A stretch of DNA of 64,000 nucleotides from Euglena gracilis (GCA_039621445.1 CP154955.1:51799384-51863383), one strand, 5' to 3'. Shown: positions 40,185 to 52,497, counted from the stretch's first letter. Translations and numbers: made by a program. The notes: generated from the letters alone by a model not told the origin.

Positions 40185-40640
40185 TCTAAAAAAGCCATGG
40201 GGGTTCCAGCCGTATTCCCCAACCGTATTTCTGACAGAAAAAAAACCCAGCAGGTCCAGCCAAAATTTCCCAACCGTGATAATAAACCCAGCGAGGTCCA
40301 ACCACAGTTTCCCCTCCGTATGTCTGAAACAACCCAGGGGCTCTAGCCAACATTTACCAACCGCAATTCTGAAAAACGCACGGGGGGTTCCAGCCAGCAT
40401 TTAACAACCGTATTTCTAAAAAACACAGGGGGTCCAGCCAACATTTCCTAACCGTAATTCTAAGAAAAAAACCCGGGGTGGGCAGTCAACATTAAACCGA
40501 ATTTTTGAAATAACCCAGGGCGGGTCAAGCCAAAATTTCCCTGCCGTATGTCTGAAAAAACCCAGGGGGGGGTCCACCCAAAAATCCCAACCGTACGTCT
40601 GAAAAAATCCAGTGGGGTCCAGCCAAAATTTCTGTAATGT
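40185..40640 (+). repeat. Tandem array of a 50-60 base unit
   Basis: About eight or nine diverged units with GGGGGTCCAGCCAA, AATTTCCCAACCGTA and TCTGAAAAAACCC. On the minus strand it reads as a periodic GKxWLxPLGFF peptide, a consequence of the repeat. Confidence 0.88.
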
Positions 40641-41192
<552 letters not shown>

Positions 41193-41329
41193 ACCGAGGG
41201 GTTTTATTAAATTAATTAAACCCCTCAGACACGGCAAAGCCGCGAAATAAAACCCGGCGTAATAATCCCCCGCAAAATTTGCACCGTTGGTGTTTCCTAA
41301 TGCTCTTTTTTCTGAGTGTTTTTTTTTTC

Positions 41330-41760
41330 GTTCACATATCATGTCGGACAACTGAAAGCCCCTGGTGGGGTTCAAGCTTTGAACTACCTGCAGTTCCAAC
41401 TTACCCCCCCCCCCCCTTATTGTCCCACCGACCTCCCCCCGGGAGGCCCAACCAGACAATATGGGGGGGGACAATATGGGGGTACCAAAGGAATTTCATT
41501 GGCCGAGCCAAAAAAAACCCCCGTCGGCCGGGGCCGAGGGACAATATGGGGGGGGGACAATATGGGGGGGGGGGTACAACTCAAGTCATTGAAGTGTTGA
41601 AGTTGTCTTGACAGAAGCACAAGACCGACATAGAAGTACAAGTCCGAGATACAGTACAGCAAAGACAACTACTAGAGCTGTCTGGAGCAGTGGAGTGGTT
41701 CATCTCCTTGCGGCTGTTGCAGCAGCACAACATCATCTGCTACACCAGTTGGCTAGAAGT
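41330..41760 (+). repeat. Repeat R, copy 2 (filled site)
   Basis: Matches copy 1 at 37298-37504 on both sides of the 171-bp element at 41404-41574. Confidence 0.88.
41404..41574. mobile_element. TA-flanked inverted-repeat element, copy 3, with known empty site
   Basis: Begins with C run and TTATTGTCCC, ends with GGGACAATATG and a G run. TA flanks it (41402-41403 and 41575-41576); the empty site in repeat R copy 1 has a single TA. This fits a Tc1/mariner-type non-autonomous element. Confidence 0.9.
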
Positions 41761-41844
41761 ATTATCCATGTTTCACTTTACTTTGCTGTACCATCTGTGC
41801 TGTAACGTCCCAACCTGCACTATGGCCCCAAGGCTTTCTAAACA

Positions 41845-42045
41845 TTCCAGAGATGTGGCCCCAGGGCCCCAGACTTTTGCCATGATGATCCCAGACTTTG
41901 CCCCAGGGCTCAACACATTTCAAGTCAAAATGAACACTGGCACATGAAAGTTTTTCAGAGATGTGGCCCCAGGGCCCAAGGCTTTTGCCATGATGCTCCC
42001 AGATCTTTCCAGTCATAATGCACACTGGCACAGGAAACTTTTTCG
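41845..42045 (+). repeat. Two tandem copies of a ~100-base unit
   Basis: GATGTGGCCCCAGGGCCC, TTTTGCCATGATG and CACTGGCACA recur in the same order. Confidence 0.85.
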
Positions 42046-42239
42046 AGTGCCCAGCACAAATCCCAGCAAAACATTCTGCAGACAGAATCTGCACAAAAAC
42101 GTGTAAAACATCTGAAACATGTGTGAAGTTTCTTCAGAGTGAGGTTTTTAGAGTGACTGAAAGTTGCAGACCAAAGTTGCGGTTTTTTGGATTTTTTGGG
42201 GTTTTTTCATCCGCAATTTTCCCCCCCTCCATCTACCAG

Positions 42240-42545
42240 TTGGCTGGGCAAGGCTCTGGCAAAAAAGTTTTGGCTGGCCCAGTTTTTGGATTGTCTGTGG
42301 CAAAAACTTTTTGAGGTCCAGTTTTTGCAGTTGGGTAGGTTTGGTAAAAGCTTTGGCGGCCAGTTTCAAATTACCATGCTAACCCCCCTGGGAGCAGAAA
42401 TCCCTTGACTGGGGGGGGGCATGGCAAAACCTTTTGGGCGCCATTTTCGTTGCTTGCCGTGGCAAAAAAAAATTTGGTTCCCATTTTTGACTGGGGGCAA
42501 GGTTTTGCAGGTGGCTTTGGTAAAAGGTTTGGGGGGCAATATTCC
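42240..42545 (+). repeat. Degenerate TTTGGTAAAA / GGCAAAA tandem repeat
   Basis: Units of 50-60 bases with (T)GGCAAAA, CTTTT or GTTTTGG and CCAGTTTT. Confidence 0.7.
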
Positions 42546-42639
42546 GTTTTGTCTTTTTTTTTCAGCAGAGTCCAGCAAAGGGAGAGAAAAATTGCCTGGG
42601 TCAACTTGTTTGCGAAAGCTACCCAGACAACGAACATTT

Positions 42640-42807
42640 GAGAGAGGGCTGGGTGACGTTGGTCATTCATGGATCTGCCGTGCTGACATTAAAAATATTT
42701 TTCTGCGCAAAGTTGCGGCGCGGAATAAATCCCTCGGACAGGACGGACCCGCGGAGTTAGACACCTCGGTTCCCGCGATGTTAGTTGCACTGTATGGCAT
42801 TTTTTGA
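42640..42807 (+). pseudogene. Possible non-LTR reverse transcriptase N-terminal fragment
   Basis: A frame reads DIKNIFLRKVAARNKSLGQ then DGPAELDTSVPAMLVALY, resembling the KSPGxDGxPAEL segment before the RT core. It ends at TGA (42805-42807). Similarity is short, so this is tentative. Confidence 0.4.
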
Positions 42808-42944
42808 AACCACCCATCCGGATATTATTTCTCATTCCTAACCTGAATAAAATATGTCGAGATGCTAATTTGCCAAATTTGAGGCTTTTGAAGCCTTTTG
42901 TGGCCCTCATTGGTGCCATTTTATGCCATTTTATGGACATGGAG

Positions 42945-43567
42945 GTGATATAGAGGTAGAGGTAGAGGTAGAGGTAGGTCAGAGAGGTTGAGGACTTTGA
43001 CCTCTACCTCTACCTCTATCCAGCCCTGGTTTCAAAAAAAGCCGTCAACCCTGGGGGAGGGGGGCGTACTTTCAGCGGTGAAGTTCACCGGTGAACTTCA
43101 TCGTTTTGATGGTTGGGGATGGATTTTTGATTGGTGAAATTTTGCTCCTTTCCTCTCATTGGAGGTTAGGTTAGCGGGGTGGGGGGGGCTGAGGGGGGGC
43201 CGAGCGGCCGCGCGGGGGGGGGGGGGAGGGGGTCCGAGGGTGGCCGCGTGGGCGGCGTGCATCCTAAAATCAGTGATTTTCGGGTCCAAAAAGTGGTCAT
43301 TTTTTGCCATTTTTGGGCCATTTTTGATAGAAATTTTTGCCCCAAATCTGCTATTTTATGTCCGAAAATGGTCATTTTTGGCCATTTTTGGGCTCAAAAA
43401 AGTTGCGATTTTTTCACAAAAAATTTTTGGGTATGCTAGGCACAGTGGGGGGAGGGGGGGGTCCAGGGGGGCGAGCGGCTGCGCGCGCCGCGCGGGGGGG
43501 GGGGGGGCGAGCGGCGCGCCTAGCCTCCGTTGAGGTTGATGGTTGAAAAAGTCTAAAATTGGCATAG
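42945..43567. other. GAGGTA hairpin and C/G-run DNA
   Basis: Hairpin at 42952-43018. Beyond, two blocks of GGGGG with GCGCGGGG separated by TCATTTTTGGCCATTTTTGGG repeats; no gene. Confidence 0.55.
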
Positions 43568-44477
43568 TTGACAAAAATTAGTGAAAAATAACTTCAAATG
43601 GACAAAAAGCAACCTCCACCAATGAACATGACCTTGAAGGGAGATTGATGGCGAATTGCTTCTGCATTGCAAGGCTGTGGCTCGGTGATTTCCTGTGAGT
43701 CACACGGCTGGCCGACGGCTGGCCGACAGCTGGCAAACGGCGTGCTCCTCCTCTGAATCCTTGGAGATCAGGCGGTAACTTTTGGGGTCCCGGACCCCCT
43801 CAGGTGAAGTTCACCGTTTGAAAGTTCACCGGGGGGTCCCGGACCCCCTCCCCCCCCCAACTGTGAACTTCACCAGTGAAGTTCACCACAAGAGCACATT
43901 TTTGGCCAAAAATGGCCGAAAATGACATTTTGGACAAGTTTTCGGAAATTTCGACAAAATTCCCAATCCTGACCATTTCGGCTTTTTTTTGGGTCATTCT
44001 ATAGTCATTGTGAAATATTTTCGCCCACAAATTATTTGAACAACAAAAATTGCTCAACCGGTGTCCCATTATCAACGAGTTGGCAAAAAAATTCACCAAA
44101 AAATGGACGAAAAAGGATGTGAAATGGTTTCAAGTGGCTTAAAAAAAAAGAGACCAAACTTTGGCATTAGCCGCCAAAATTGAGCAATTTTCACCCCGAA
44201 ATATGTATTTGCCACTCATGCCACAGTGGGCATTTTTGAAGAAAAAAACAACAAAACAACGTGTTTTTTTTAAAGGGGGAGCACGCCGTCGGCCAGCCGT
44301 CGGCCAGCCGTCGGCCAGCCGTGTGACTCACAGGAAAATGACCCAAGCCACAGAAGAGAAGAAAGAAGAAGAAGAAGAAGAAAACAATTTCGCCGCCAAT
44401 CTCCCTTCAAGGTCATGTTCATCATTGGTGGAGGCTGCATTTTTGCCCATTTGAAGTCATTTTTTGTCAATTGTTAC
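43568..44477. mobile_element. ~900-bp foldback element
   Basis: Arms of about 180-200 bases (43568-43755 and 44275-44477) are inverted copies: TTCAAATGG(G)CAAAAA, GCCTCCACCAATGA, ACATGACCTTGAAGGGAGAT, GTGAGTCACACGGCTGGCCG and GCGTGCTCC. Tandem CGGCTGGC units and, in the right arm only, a GAA repeat lie in the arms. The loop has no clear ORF. Confidence 0.85.
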
Positions 44478-45748
44478 CTAACGATGGACGAAAAAAGGCT
44501 TAAATATTGTGTGAAATGGTTTCAAGTGACTCAAAATTGTAGCCCCTCTTGTAGAATTTCAAAGATAATTCAAAACGAACATCCGAAATTAAGATTTGGC
44601 ACCCAACGTGAAACATTTTGCACACCAAATTTTGACATTAGGTGCGGTGCTGAAATTAAGCAATTTTCACCCCAAATATACATTTGCCATCCTGGAGGTC
44701 CAAAAACATCGTTTTGGGCAAAAATTTTTTTTGATTTTTTCGACTTTTTTTTTTCCTGAAAATGACCCAAAATCCATTGGTTTTGGGCCAAAAACGGGGG
44801 TCCAGGGATCAAAAAAAAAACGGTCATTTTCGGCCGAAAAATACATTTTTTCCGGTCCGGGAGGTCAAAAAACATGGTTTTGGGCAAAAAATTTTTTCGA
44901 AGTTTTTCGACTTTTTGACCCAAAAATGGCAACGATCATAAGCATTTTTGGTGTGGGTGCAAGGGGGGGGGGTCTACGTTGTGGCATGCATTCAGTCGGA
45001 TTGCAAGCCAGATGGATGCCATGTGTCAGCCACATTTTGAACAACACTGGCAAGCTTTTGCATTTTGTTTTCTTTTTTGCATGCCACCTTGTCAGGCAAT
45101 CTCCAGAATTATAATATGGAGAGACAATCTGCTGCCACAACCGCCCAAACATGCAGAATGGAATGTGATTTCTGACTTTTTTTTTGAAAAATGAAATTCA
45201 CAGAAATTTACGGAAAATCACGAAAAATTGCGGAGAATCACGGATACAGTTTGGTCTCGGCCAGCACGGAAATGGGAGGAACCCTGTGGAAAGCGACGCT
45301 TCGGGTCGGATCGTATGGTGCCGACCCCCATCCCTGGGGTTCTAAACAAGCCTCTGTAATTGACCCCTGCCTCCCACATCGTTTTCCTCTTTCATGGCAC
45401 GCTGCACTTGGCTCTTTCTGAACAGGACTTCTCTTGACTGCAATGGGAGGCGGGCCAAGGGACTGCAAGCCATTCCTCACGCAGTGTTGTCAGGGCTTCC
45501 AAGGAGGACACAGGACAAAGAACGATGCCTGGCATCAAGCTTGGGTCGGGGGGAGGGGGCAAACACACTGTGTGTGTGTGTTTGCATTTGTGTTATTTGA
45601 TTTTTGCAAGTTTTTTGTTGTTCTTTTTTTTTGCGCTTTCTTGAATTTTCTTTTGCCAGAGGTATTTTGCCTTGCTAGCCGTGTTTGTTTTTGCATTCAC
45701 CACCGGAGCGTTCATCCCTCCTCGTTCTCGGCACGCCCTTGCATATAG
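44478..45748. other. Unassigned, one local duplication
   Basis: AGCAATTTTCACCCC(G/A)AAATA is shared by 44183 and 44660, and the DNA around each is alike. A short GTGTGTGTGTTTG run lies near 45572. No exon supported until 45749. Confidence 0.5.
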
Positions 45749-45808
45749 TTTTTGGTGGACACCGAGGAGTATGCCATCCGCCACATGTACGTCACCACCC
45801 AAAAGGAC
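45749..45808 (+). CDS. Candidate exon, unknown gene
   Basis: After GCATATAG, twenty codons read FLVDTEEYAIRHMYVTTQKD with G or C in most third positions, followed by GTATGC. Both ends are at codon borders. No family is recognised. It is the first of several plus-strand candidates up to 53 kb that might belong together. Confidence 0.35.
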
Positions 45809-46861
45809 GTATGCCCTCTGCTGCCCCTCCTCTTGTGCTAACCCACTCTCCCCCCTGGCTCGTTGTTCAATGGGCCCACAACCCGTGCTGTTGGTCAAGT
45901 TGACAGCAAGCGCCACTAATGATGCCGAAGACCTGAAGACCTGAAGACCCAACCCCATCTTTTGGATTGCGAATCATCATTTTTCATGAATCTTGGTTGG
46001 CCTCCCGGCCTGACCTTCAATTGCGGTCTGGACCGAGAGCCCGCAATGAGGGGGGAGTATATCCATTGTGTCCATCTGGGGCATTTTTGGCCACTTTTCG
46101 CCAGTCTGTGCCATTTTGGATTGATTTGGACCATTTGTTTAACCGGGGAATTATTAAGCAGAGGTATGATCGAACTGCACACACAGGAGTAGATGCAATT
46201 ACTGCAGTGTATGAGGGTCCTGCAGTGGATGCAGGTGGATGGGGTGGATGTCGGGACTGGAGTGGATGCAGCGGATGGTACTGCAGTGGATGAAGGCGTC
46301 GCTGGAGTTTCAGGAATTGAAATTAATGCTGCCATCGATTCAGGTACTAGGGTGGATGGGTGGATGGGTGGATGAAATGGAGTGGATGAGGAGATGCGGC
46401 AGCACGAGAAGATGAAGGTAGTGCAATTGATGCAGGCACTGGAGTAAACCATTTGGTGCTTCAAGGCAATGCTGGGAGATACTGGGCGATGCTGACCCCA
46501 AGGGCATGATACAGAGGTGCTTTGATTTGGCAGCAAAAGCTGGGTTGATATGGACCCTTTCCAGGCGTGAACCTTTCTAAAATCTACTCAACCCCTATTT
46601 TCAGCCCAAATGAAATGCAAGGAGAATCTTCGAATTTAATCACAGAGACCATACTGTGGTTATTCTGTTTTTTTTTAATGGCGGGGGATCAGGTTTGGGA
46701 CTCTTCAAGGGAGGTGCATATCGACAGATTCCGAACGTTTTCTGGAAACGGCTGCATTCCTGAATTTGGAATCCGGATTTTCACCCCGCACCGTGGCCTC
46801 TCGCAACCCCCCCAATGGCGACTGTCAAAACTCCTCCGCCTGTTCCCCCCCCCCCGCCCAG
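45809..46861. other. Unassigned, with GGATGCAGG minisatellite
   Basis: Bases 46200-46450 are irregular GTGGATG(C/G)AGGTGGATGG units. Confidence 0.55.
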
Positions 46862-46920
46862 CGGAAGGTCCGCACCGCCCTGGGCTGGCTGACCGTTGCA
46901 GTGGGGCTGCTGATGCCCAG
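46862..46920 (+). CDS. Candidate exon with hydrophobic segment
   Basis: After a C run and CAG the frame reads RKVRTALGWLTVAVGLLMP, strongly GC3-biased, perhaps a membrane helix. A GT donor at its end is missing; GTGGGG inside would cut it to 13 codons. Confidence 0.3.
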
Positions 46921-47249
46921 GGCGGCCCACTCCAGCCAAAAATGGCTCAAAAAAATCAATGGGTTCTTGGCCAAAAACCCCCAAACTGGGTCTCCTTGTC
47001 CGTCAGCTCCGCTTCAGATATTTGCCGAAGCCCATAATGCCGGCTCATTACGCTTCTGCTTGGGAGGGGGTTTGATCCAGGTCTCAACGAACCAGTCAGT
47101 CACGTTTCATTTCAAAAATCCGTCAGCCGCTTCTGACCCCTCCCCTGCGGGGGGGTTTGACTAGGGCCGCTCTCCATGGGTTGACGGTACTGAGTGACGG
47201 GGAAAGTGGAAAGTCAAAAGTGGGCGGAAAAGAAATTTTTTTTTTTAGT
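46921..47249. other. Family F-like fragment
   Basis: AACCAGTCAGTCAC and CCAAAAATGGC phrases of family F occur in disorder; no exon. Confidence 0.5.
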
Positions 47250-47662
47250 TGGTGACCGGAGTGGCCCCAGCCCACCAACCCACCCAACCCAGGGTGGGGT
47301 CACACCCAGGGTGGGGTCACACAGGTGAGGGAATCTATGTTCTGGACGCACCCCTTGCCCCCCCCCCTCTCCCGAGGGGGGCCCACTTTTGGCGGTCAAT
47401 TTTAGGTGCCAAAAAATTTTGGCGCTTCGTGCTGAACCTGACTCTCCCAAGTCAAGGCCAGGACTCACCCCATCCTCCTGGGGGGGGATTGCGCTGGGAA
47501 GATTGGCTGGGATTATTTTTCAAGGATTTTCAACCGATTTCGGCTGGATTTTGGATGGGGGTGGGGGATTGAGCCCCCCCCCCCCGGGGGGGGCAGGGTC
47601 GTGAGTGGGTGGGTGACGAAAACAGTGGGTGGGTGGGTTTGGGCCTGGGGAAATGTGCCCCC
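47250..47662. mobile_element. Family G elements, two rearranged pieces
   Basis: GGGGTCACACAGGTGAGGGAATCTAT (about 47310-47337) and CAAGGATTTTCAACCGATTTCGGCTGG with GTGGGTGGGTGG (47510-47645) match different parts of family G in both orientations. Confidence 0.65.
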
Positions 47663-47950
47663 CACAGGGTGGTCCTTAAGGGACAGGAAAGTTTTTTTCT
47701 TTTTCTAAAGGACCGCCCCCCTTTCGGCCAAAGGGCCGACCAAGGGCTGGACTGGGACTTGAACGGGGTCCATAATTAAAAAGTCCAAAAAAACAAACAC
47801 TTTTTGATGATTTGGGTGGATGGGTGATGGTCCAAGGATGCCAAAGAACCAGTATTTTCCCCTGATGTCGACCTGTTGTCGCCGAAAAAATGCCAAATTT
47901 CTTTGCCCGTTTTCCTGTATATTTTCATTGAGTGTGCTGGGACAGCGGAG
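47663..47950 (-). repeat. Dispersed repeat family E, long copy
   Basis: Nearly full-length inverse of 13655-13990: CCAGCACACTCAATGAAAAT, GTCGACATCAGGGGAAAATA, CATCACCCATCCACCCAAAT. It holds GTTCAAGTCCC, a perfect B-box-type motif. Confidence 0.88.
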
Positions 47951-48040
47951 GGTTTTTTTTTAATTTGCTTGAGGGCCCTGGCCCCCCGGGGGGTCACCGG
48001 GTGAAACAATCTGTGGTCGGGACCCCCCCCAGTTTCTCAG

Positions 48041-48151
48041 AAACCTCCGTGCGGGACAGCCCTGGCCGCAGGGCTGTGGCTGGTGGTGCAGGACCTGAAC
48101 CGGTGGGTGCGGCTCGTGGCGACCGTCCCGCTCAGGCTTGTGCTTAGTCGG
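48041..48151 (+). CDS. Candidate exon, possible membrane protein
   Basis: Between AGTTTCTCAG and GTGCCT lie 37 codons at codon-exact borders: KPPCGTALAAGLWLVVQDLN then RWVRLVATVPLRLVLSR. Amphipathic to hydrophobic, strongly GC3-biased. Family not recognised. Confidence 0.4.
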
Positions 48152-48889
48152 GTGCCTACCCCATGGGGGGGTGCTAGGGGCAGGCACCCCATAGCACCCG
48201 ATCCGACCCCCCCGGGGGGGGGGTAGGGTTTTGGGGGGTGCCTGCCCCATAGCAGGCACCCCCCCCCCTCCGATCCTGGCGCCAAAGGCGCCGGGGGCCC
48301 GGAAAAGGCCATTTTCAATGAAAATTTTCTGGGTCCCCCCCAGACCCCTACCACCCCCCCGGGGGGTGTGCCTGCTAGGCAGGCACCCTATAGCACCCAC
48401 CCACCCCCTCCCCCCCCAGGGCAGAACGGGAATCGGCCGAACAGCCAGGGTGGTGGGTGGGGGGGTCACCCAAATGGGGCCACCCAAAACCCCATTTTTT
48501 CACACCTTCCAAAATTTCGACATTTTCTCAAAATGTTGACTTTGAGAGGTTTTTGAAGCAAAAAATGCCATTGAAAGTCCAAAAAAGTTCAACGAGAAAA
48601 AATGTCAGCAAAATTTGACTGTGCCAAAATTTTGTCCACTTTTTTGACCTTCGTTTTTTTCACCCCCCCTCCTAAAAAGTACCAGTTTTTAGGACGGAAA
48701 ATTTTGAGATTTTTTGTGAAAAAATTTTCAAAAAAATTTCTGGCCAAAATCCCCGTTTTCCCGAAATCGGTGAAAATGCTGTGGTGAGTGGGGGGGTCGA
48801 CCCCCCCCCCCACCTCCCGGGTGGGGGATCGACCACCCCCCCCCACCAGGCCTTCCCGTTCTGCCTTGCCCCCCCCCCCCCCCGGTCGG
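48152..48889. other. GGGGCAGGCACCCC palindromes and C/G-run DNA
   Basis: Bases 48155-48400 carry five GGGTGCCTGCC or GGCAGGCACCC motifs and GGCGCCAAAGGCGCC. No gene. Confidence 0.6.
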
Positions 48890-48961
48890 TAAGCACAAGC
48901 ATGGTCCCGCTGACGGCGGGCATCGTGATGCTCCACATGGCCCGCGACGGCCAGTCCATAG
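48890..48961 (+). CDS. Candidate exon, orientation uncertain
   Basis: The plus frame SMVPLTAGIVMLHMARDGQS has almost only G/C-ending codons and is followed by GGTCTGCG. The minus strand also reads well (MWSITMPAVSGTMLVLTD after GACGCAG). One of them is probably coding; I slightly prefer plus. Confidence 0.3.
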
Positions 48962-50344
48962 GTCTGCGTCGCCGCTGGCTGCCGTCTCCCGCCCCGTCCC
49001 AGAAACGGAGAAGTCCAGTGATTTATTTTTCCAGAGTGGTGATGAGCTGGGGGGGGGAGATTGGTCCTGACCAAATCCCCACCCCCCTGGGGTCAAAAGC
49101 ATTCTGTGCAGGGTCTGGTCTCGTTGCCGCGTTTGTGAGTGAGTACAGGAGTGACAAGTTTTTTTTGTGTGTGGATTCAAATGAATTTCTCCTCCTCACC
49201 ACACTTGGCTGACAGGGGGCGGAACGGCTCCTCTTTTGGAGGGCCATGCGCGCACTCATATTTCAATAAAAATGACACTTTGGTCCCATTTTAAATAAAT
49301 CCCCAGCAGTCCGATTTTGAAATCTGTCCAAGGATTAATATTCCAAAATAACAAATGATGAATAGCCCCTATGACTCAACAAAATGTGTATTTTTTCGGA
49401 GAATCTGCATACACATCCCTTTTCAGGATCGGGGTCGCCCAATATTCAGTCGCCAAATCAGCTTCAACTCTGCGTGTGCAGCCTGTTGCGTCTCCAAAAA
49501 TTCCCTCTGCGTCATGTACCGAATTTCTCCACCGTGCAGGGCTCATCACCTCCGGCCACTGGAACCCGGACGGCAAGGGCCGTCATTCAGGGCAGGCCAA
49601 GCCTTGGCAAGGATGCCCGGACCCATTTCCTTCCCCGACGCCAACCGGTCTTCACTGACAATTTCCCAACCTTTTCAGCGTTTTCAAACCCCTGATTTCA
49701 ACACCCCCAGAGGGTGGGGGCTTAATTTTGAAGGAGATCGCATTTATTTTAAATGAATTTTGATTTGTTTCAAGTGTTTTCAACTGCCGATTCTCTTCCA
49801 AATTCCTTTTGTATGCCACCGTGTTTCCCTAAATTGCCCAAATGGATGATCCCTTGGGAAAATTGTGGGAAAAAAGGAATATCCACCATGCGTTGAATGG
49901 AACCACACAGGGGGCTCTACATCTTACATCCGGCTGGACAAATCAAAACCTTTAAGGAGGCTTATTTTGGGGGGTTTAAAAGGTGCCAGCTTGTGTCAGT
50001 GTGTGCGGCGAGGTCAACTCCCTGTAAGACCAAGTTCGCAAGCAGGCAAACTTCATGTGGAGAGAGGCTGGCTGCCCCCACTGTTCCTGGCTGCTTCCTG
50101 GGTGTGACAGTTTCCAGTGACAGGGTGTGTATGTGTGAATTTTTTCAGCAGAAGAAAATAATCCGTCCCCGTAAACCAGATATTCCCCTCTTTCAATATG
50201 ACCTTTTTGGTCTGCGGATTCCAGAAATCACATTTCCCCCCAAGTCGACCCGCATTTGCCAACACAGGGCCATTTTTTTGTGGATTGTTCATTGAACGCG
50301 CTGGGGTGTAGGATTTTTTTTTTGCTCAAGGACCCTCCTGGAGG
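48962..50344. other. Unassigned
   Basis: No exon or repeat supported apart from a family E end (50255-50335, minus). Confidence 0.45.
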
Positions 50345-50590
50345 TTACGTGCCCCCCCCCCCCACCGGGAATTGTCATGACTGAGAACCTGTCAGGGTCC
50401 CGCCCGGGAAACTGTCAGGGTCCCCGGTACTGGCCAACCTGTCAGTATAGGAAACTGTCAGGGTCCCCGTTACCGGCCAACCTGTCAGGTGACAGTTTCC
50501 CGGGGGGGGTACCCCCCCGGGAAACGCGGGGAAACTGTCCGGGTCCCCGGGACCCGCCAACCGGGGACAGGTCTGTCACGCCCCGCGGGG
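50345..50590 (-). repeat. CCTGACAGGTTGGCC minisatellite, inverse array
   Basis: GGAAACTGTCAGGGTCCCC and GGCCAACCTGTCAG alternate, matching 15345-15595 on the other strand. Confidence 0.85.
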
Positions 50591-50617
50591 CCGCCCGCCT
50601 GCCCCCCCCCCCCTGCC

Positions 50618-50728
50618 CTGCCGCCGGCCGCTGCCCGCCAACCTGCGGCCCACGCTGGAGCCCGCCCTGGTGGACGGGCTGATGCGGTCCTTCACGCAGT
50701 CCGTCGTGCGCAGGGCCGGCTGGGCCGT
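50618..50728 (+). CDS. Candidate exon, unknown gene
   Basis: RPLPANLRPTLEPALVDGLM then RSFTQSVVRRAGWA, nearly all codons ending in G or C. It ends before GTGGGG. No AG acceptor lies close upstream, only C runs. Confidence 0.35.
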
Positions 50729-51166
50729 GGGGGGAGGGGCTGGCGAAGGGGGGGCATACTTGTATAATATACTTGTCCCCCCCCCCGGCTAGGAAGCGTC
50801 GGTCCAGCACAAGGGCACCCGCCCTGTTATTTTGGTTGGGCAGGGAGGTCATACATATGGGATGGGTTTTTTTTGGTTTTGATGATGATTTTGTTGAGTT
50901 TTTAGGTTGATTTGCTCCTGGAAACTGGCACACTCCCCTGTGGATTTCGTAAACATACTGAACATGCACATCAACTCAACGATCATAGGGGCACCAGAGC
51001 TTATCACTTCATTGCAGAATTTGCCAATCTTTAATTTTCCGAAATCAAAACTTTCTACATTTTTTTCACCATATTTTTATTTTTTTATTTTTTATTTTAT
51101 TTTTATTTATGCTCACAGTAACCTGTTTGGAATCGTCGTCTTTTCAATGCGGGGGGGGGGGTCCAG
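50729..51166. other. Unassigned, T-rich part at 51058-51110
   Basis: TTTATTTTT runs followed by ATGCTCACAG and GTCCAG could serve as polypyrimidine and acceptor for the next exon. Confidence 0.5.
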
Positions 51167-51281
51167 CGTAGTGTATCAGGCGGGCGATTCACCATATGGT
51201 TTCCATCCTGCTCTGCCTGCATGGGCCTTCTGCATCGGCATCATCATTGTCTCCATCCCAATCCGGGTCGAGGATGGCAGG
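51167..51281 (+). CDS. Candidate exon with membrane segment
   Basis: After GTCCAG the frame gives VVYQAGDSPYGFHPALPA then WAFCIGIIIVSIPIRVEDGR and meets GTATGTG, a good donor. The hydrophobic run suggests a membrane helix. Family not recognised. Confidence 0.4.
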
Positions 51282-52497
51282 GTATGTGTTTTGTGCATGC
51301 GTTTGTGCTGTGGTGTGTTGCTTCCAGGTATGTTATTTAAAGGCGAGGAATTTCAAATTTTTTTTTGAGGCATCCTCCAGGGTTTTCCCACAGGTTTTTT
51401 TTTAAAAAAAATAAATTAATTTTTTCTAAAATTAGTACCGTAGTTAGTTAGTTAGTTGGTTAGTTAGTTAGTTGTTGAAAAGTAATTTGACTTTTTTTTT
51501 CTAACAACGGTCCAAGGGCCGTCCAGGCCATATATTCATTTAACACCTGTGTGCCCCCCGAGGGGTTGGTGGGTGGGTGGGTGGGCTTTCAAGAGTGGGT
51601 GGGTGGGTGGTTTGGGGCCTCTGGACCCCCCCCCCCAGGGGGGTGGGGTGTGTGCCATGGGTCAGATTTGGCCCCCCGGGCCCGAAAAACATTTCGGCGT
51701 TTTTGGCCGATTTTGGCTGGATTTTGGGTGAGTGGATGGTTGAGGGGCGTCATGGGTGGGTGGGTTTTCGAAAGAAGCTGGTGGGTTTGGGCCCAGGAAA
51801 CAATGCCCCCGCCGGGGGGGGGGGGGCACTAAGTGAATCTAAGGTCTGGGCATCGAATGAAGCCCAGGATTTTTTTTTTTAAAAAAACAACCAAATTCCT
51901 ATTTATTCGAGTTTGGGTGGATAGACAAGGTTCTTTATTATTATTATTATTATTATTTATTATTATTAGTATTTCTCCTGGACTTGGCTTGTTTTTGCCA
52001 AGGTTTTTTTTTTTTGCTCAGTTGGGACCAATTTTGTGCGAGAAATTTTTTTTCAAATGGGTTTAAGGTTTTTAAAGGAATTTTCAGGTTTTTTTAAAGG
52101 TTTTTTTAAGGGGTTTTAAAAGGGGTTTTTAAGGCTTCTAACGGCGCCTCAAAGATGCCTGGTTGCTTTGCGTAGCACTGTGTTTGTCTGTGTTGTGTAT
52201 TGCGATGTGTGTGTATGATTGTCATGTTGTGTGGTGTGAACAGCAATGCAATGATGCGTTGTTTATTGTCAGCATACGGCAGAATGGGAAGATATGTCGT
52301 TAAAATGGAAGAGGTGTGGAGAATCTGAAAAAGTTCATCGAGGACCTGAATTATTGAAGTGACTGTGCAACTGTGCAACTGTATGTTTTCTGGATTTATC
52401 TGTGTGGATTACTGCTCACCGTGAGATAGGGATTAACCATGCTTTATTTTCGACATGTCTTCGTGTTCCACATCCGCTTGAATGTTACGTGCGTGCC
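51282..52497. other. Family G copy, GTTA and TTA microsatellites
   Basis: (GTTA)n at about 51437-51475; family G inverse copy 51531-51838 (AACACCTGTGTG to AAGTGAATCT, flanks not clearly duplicated); (TTA)n at 51938-51968; GGTTTTTAAAGG repeats 52060-52130. Confidence 0.7.
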
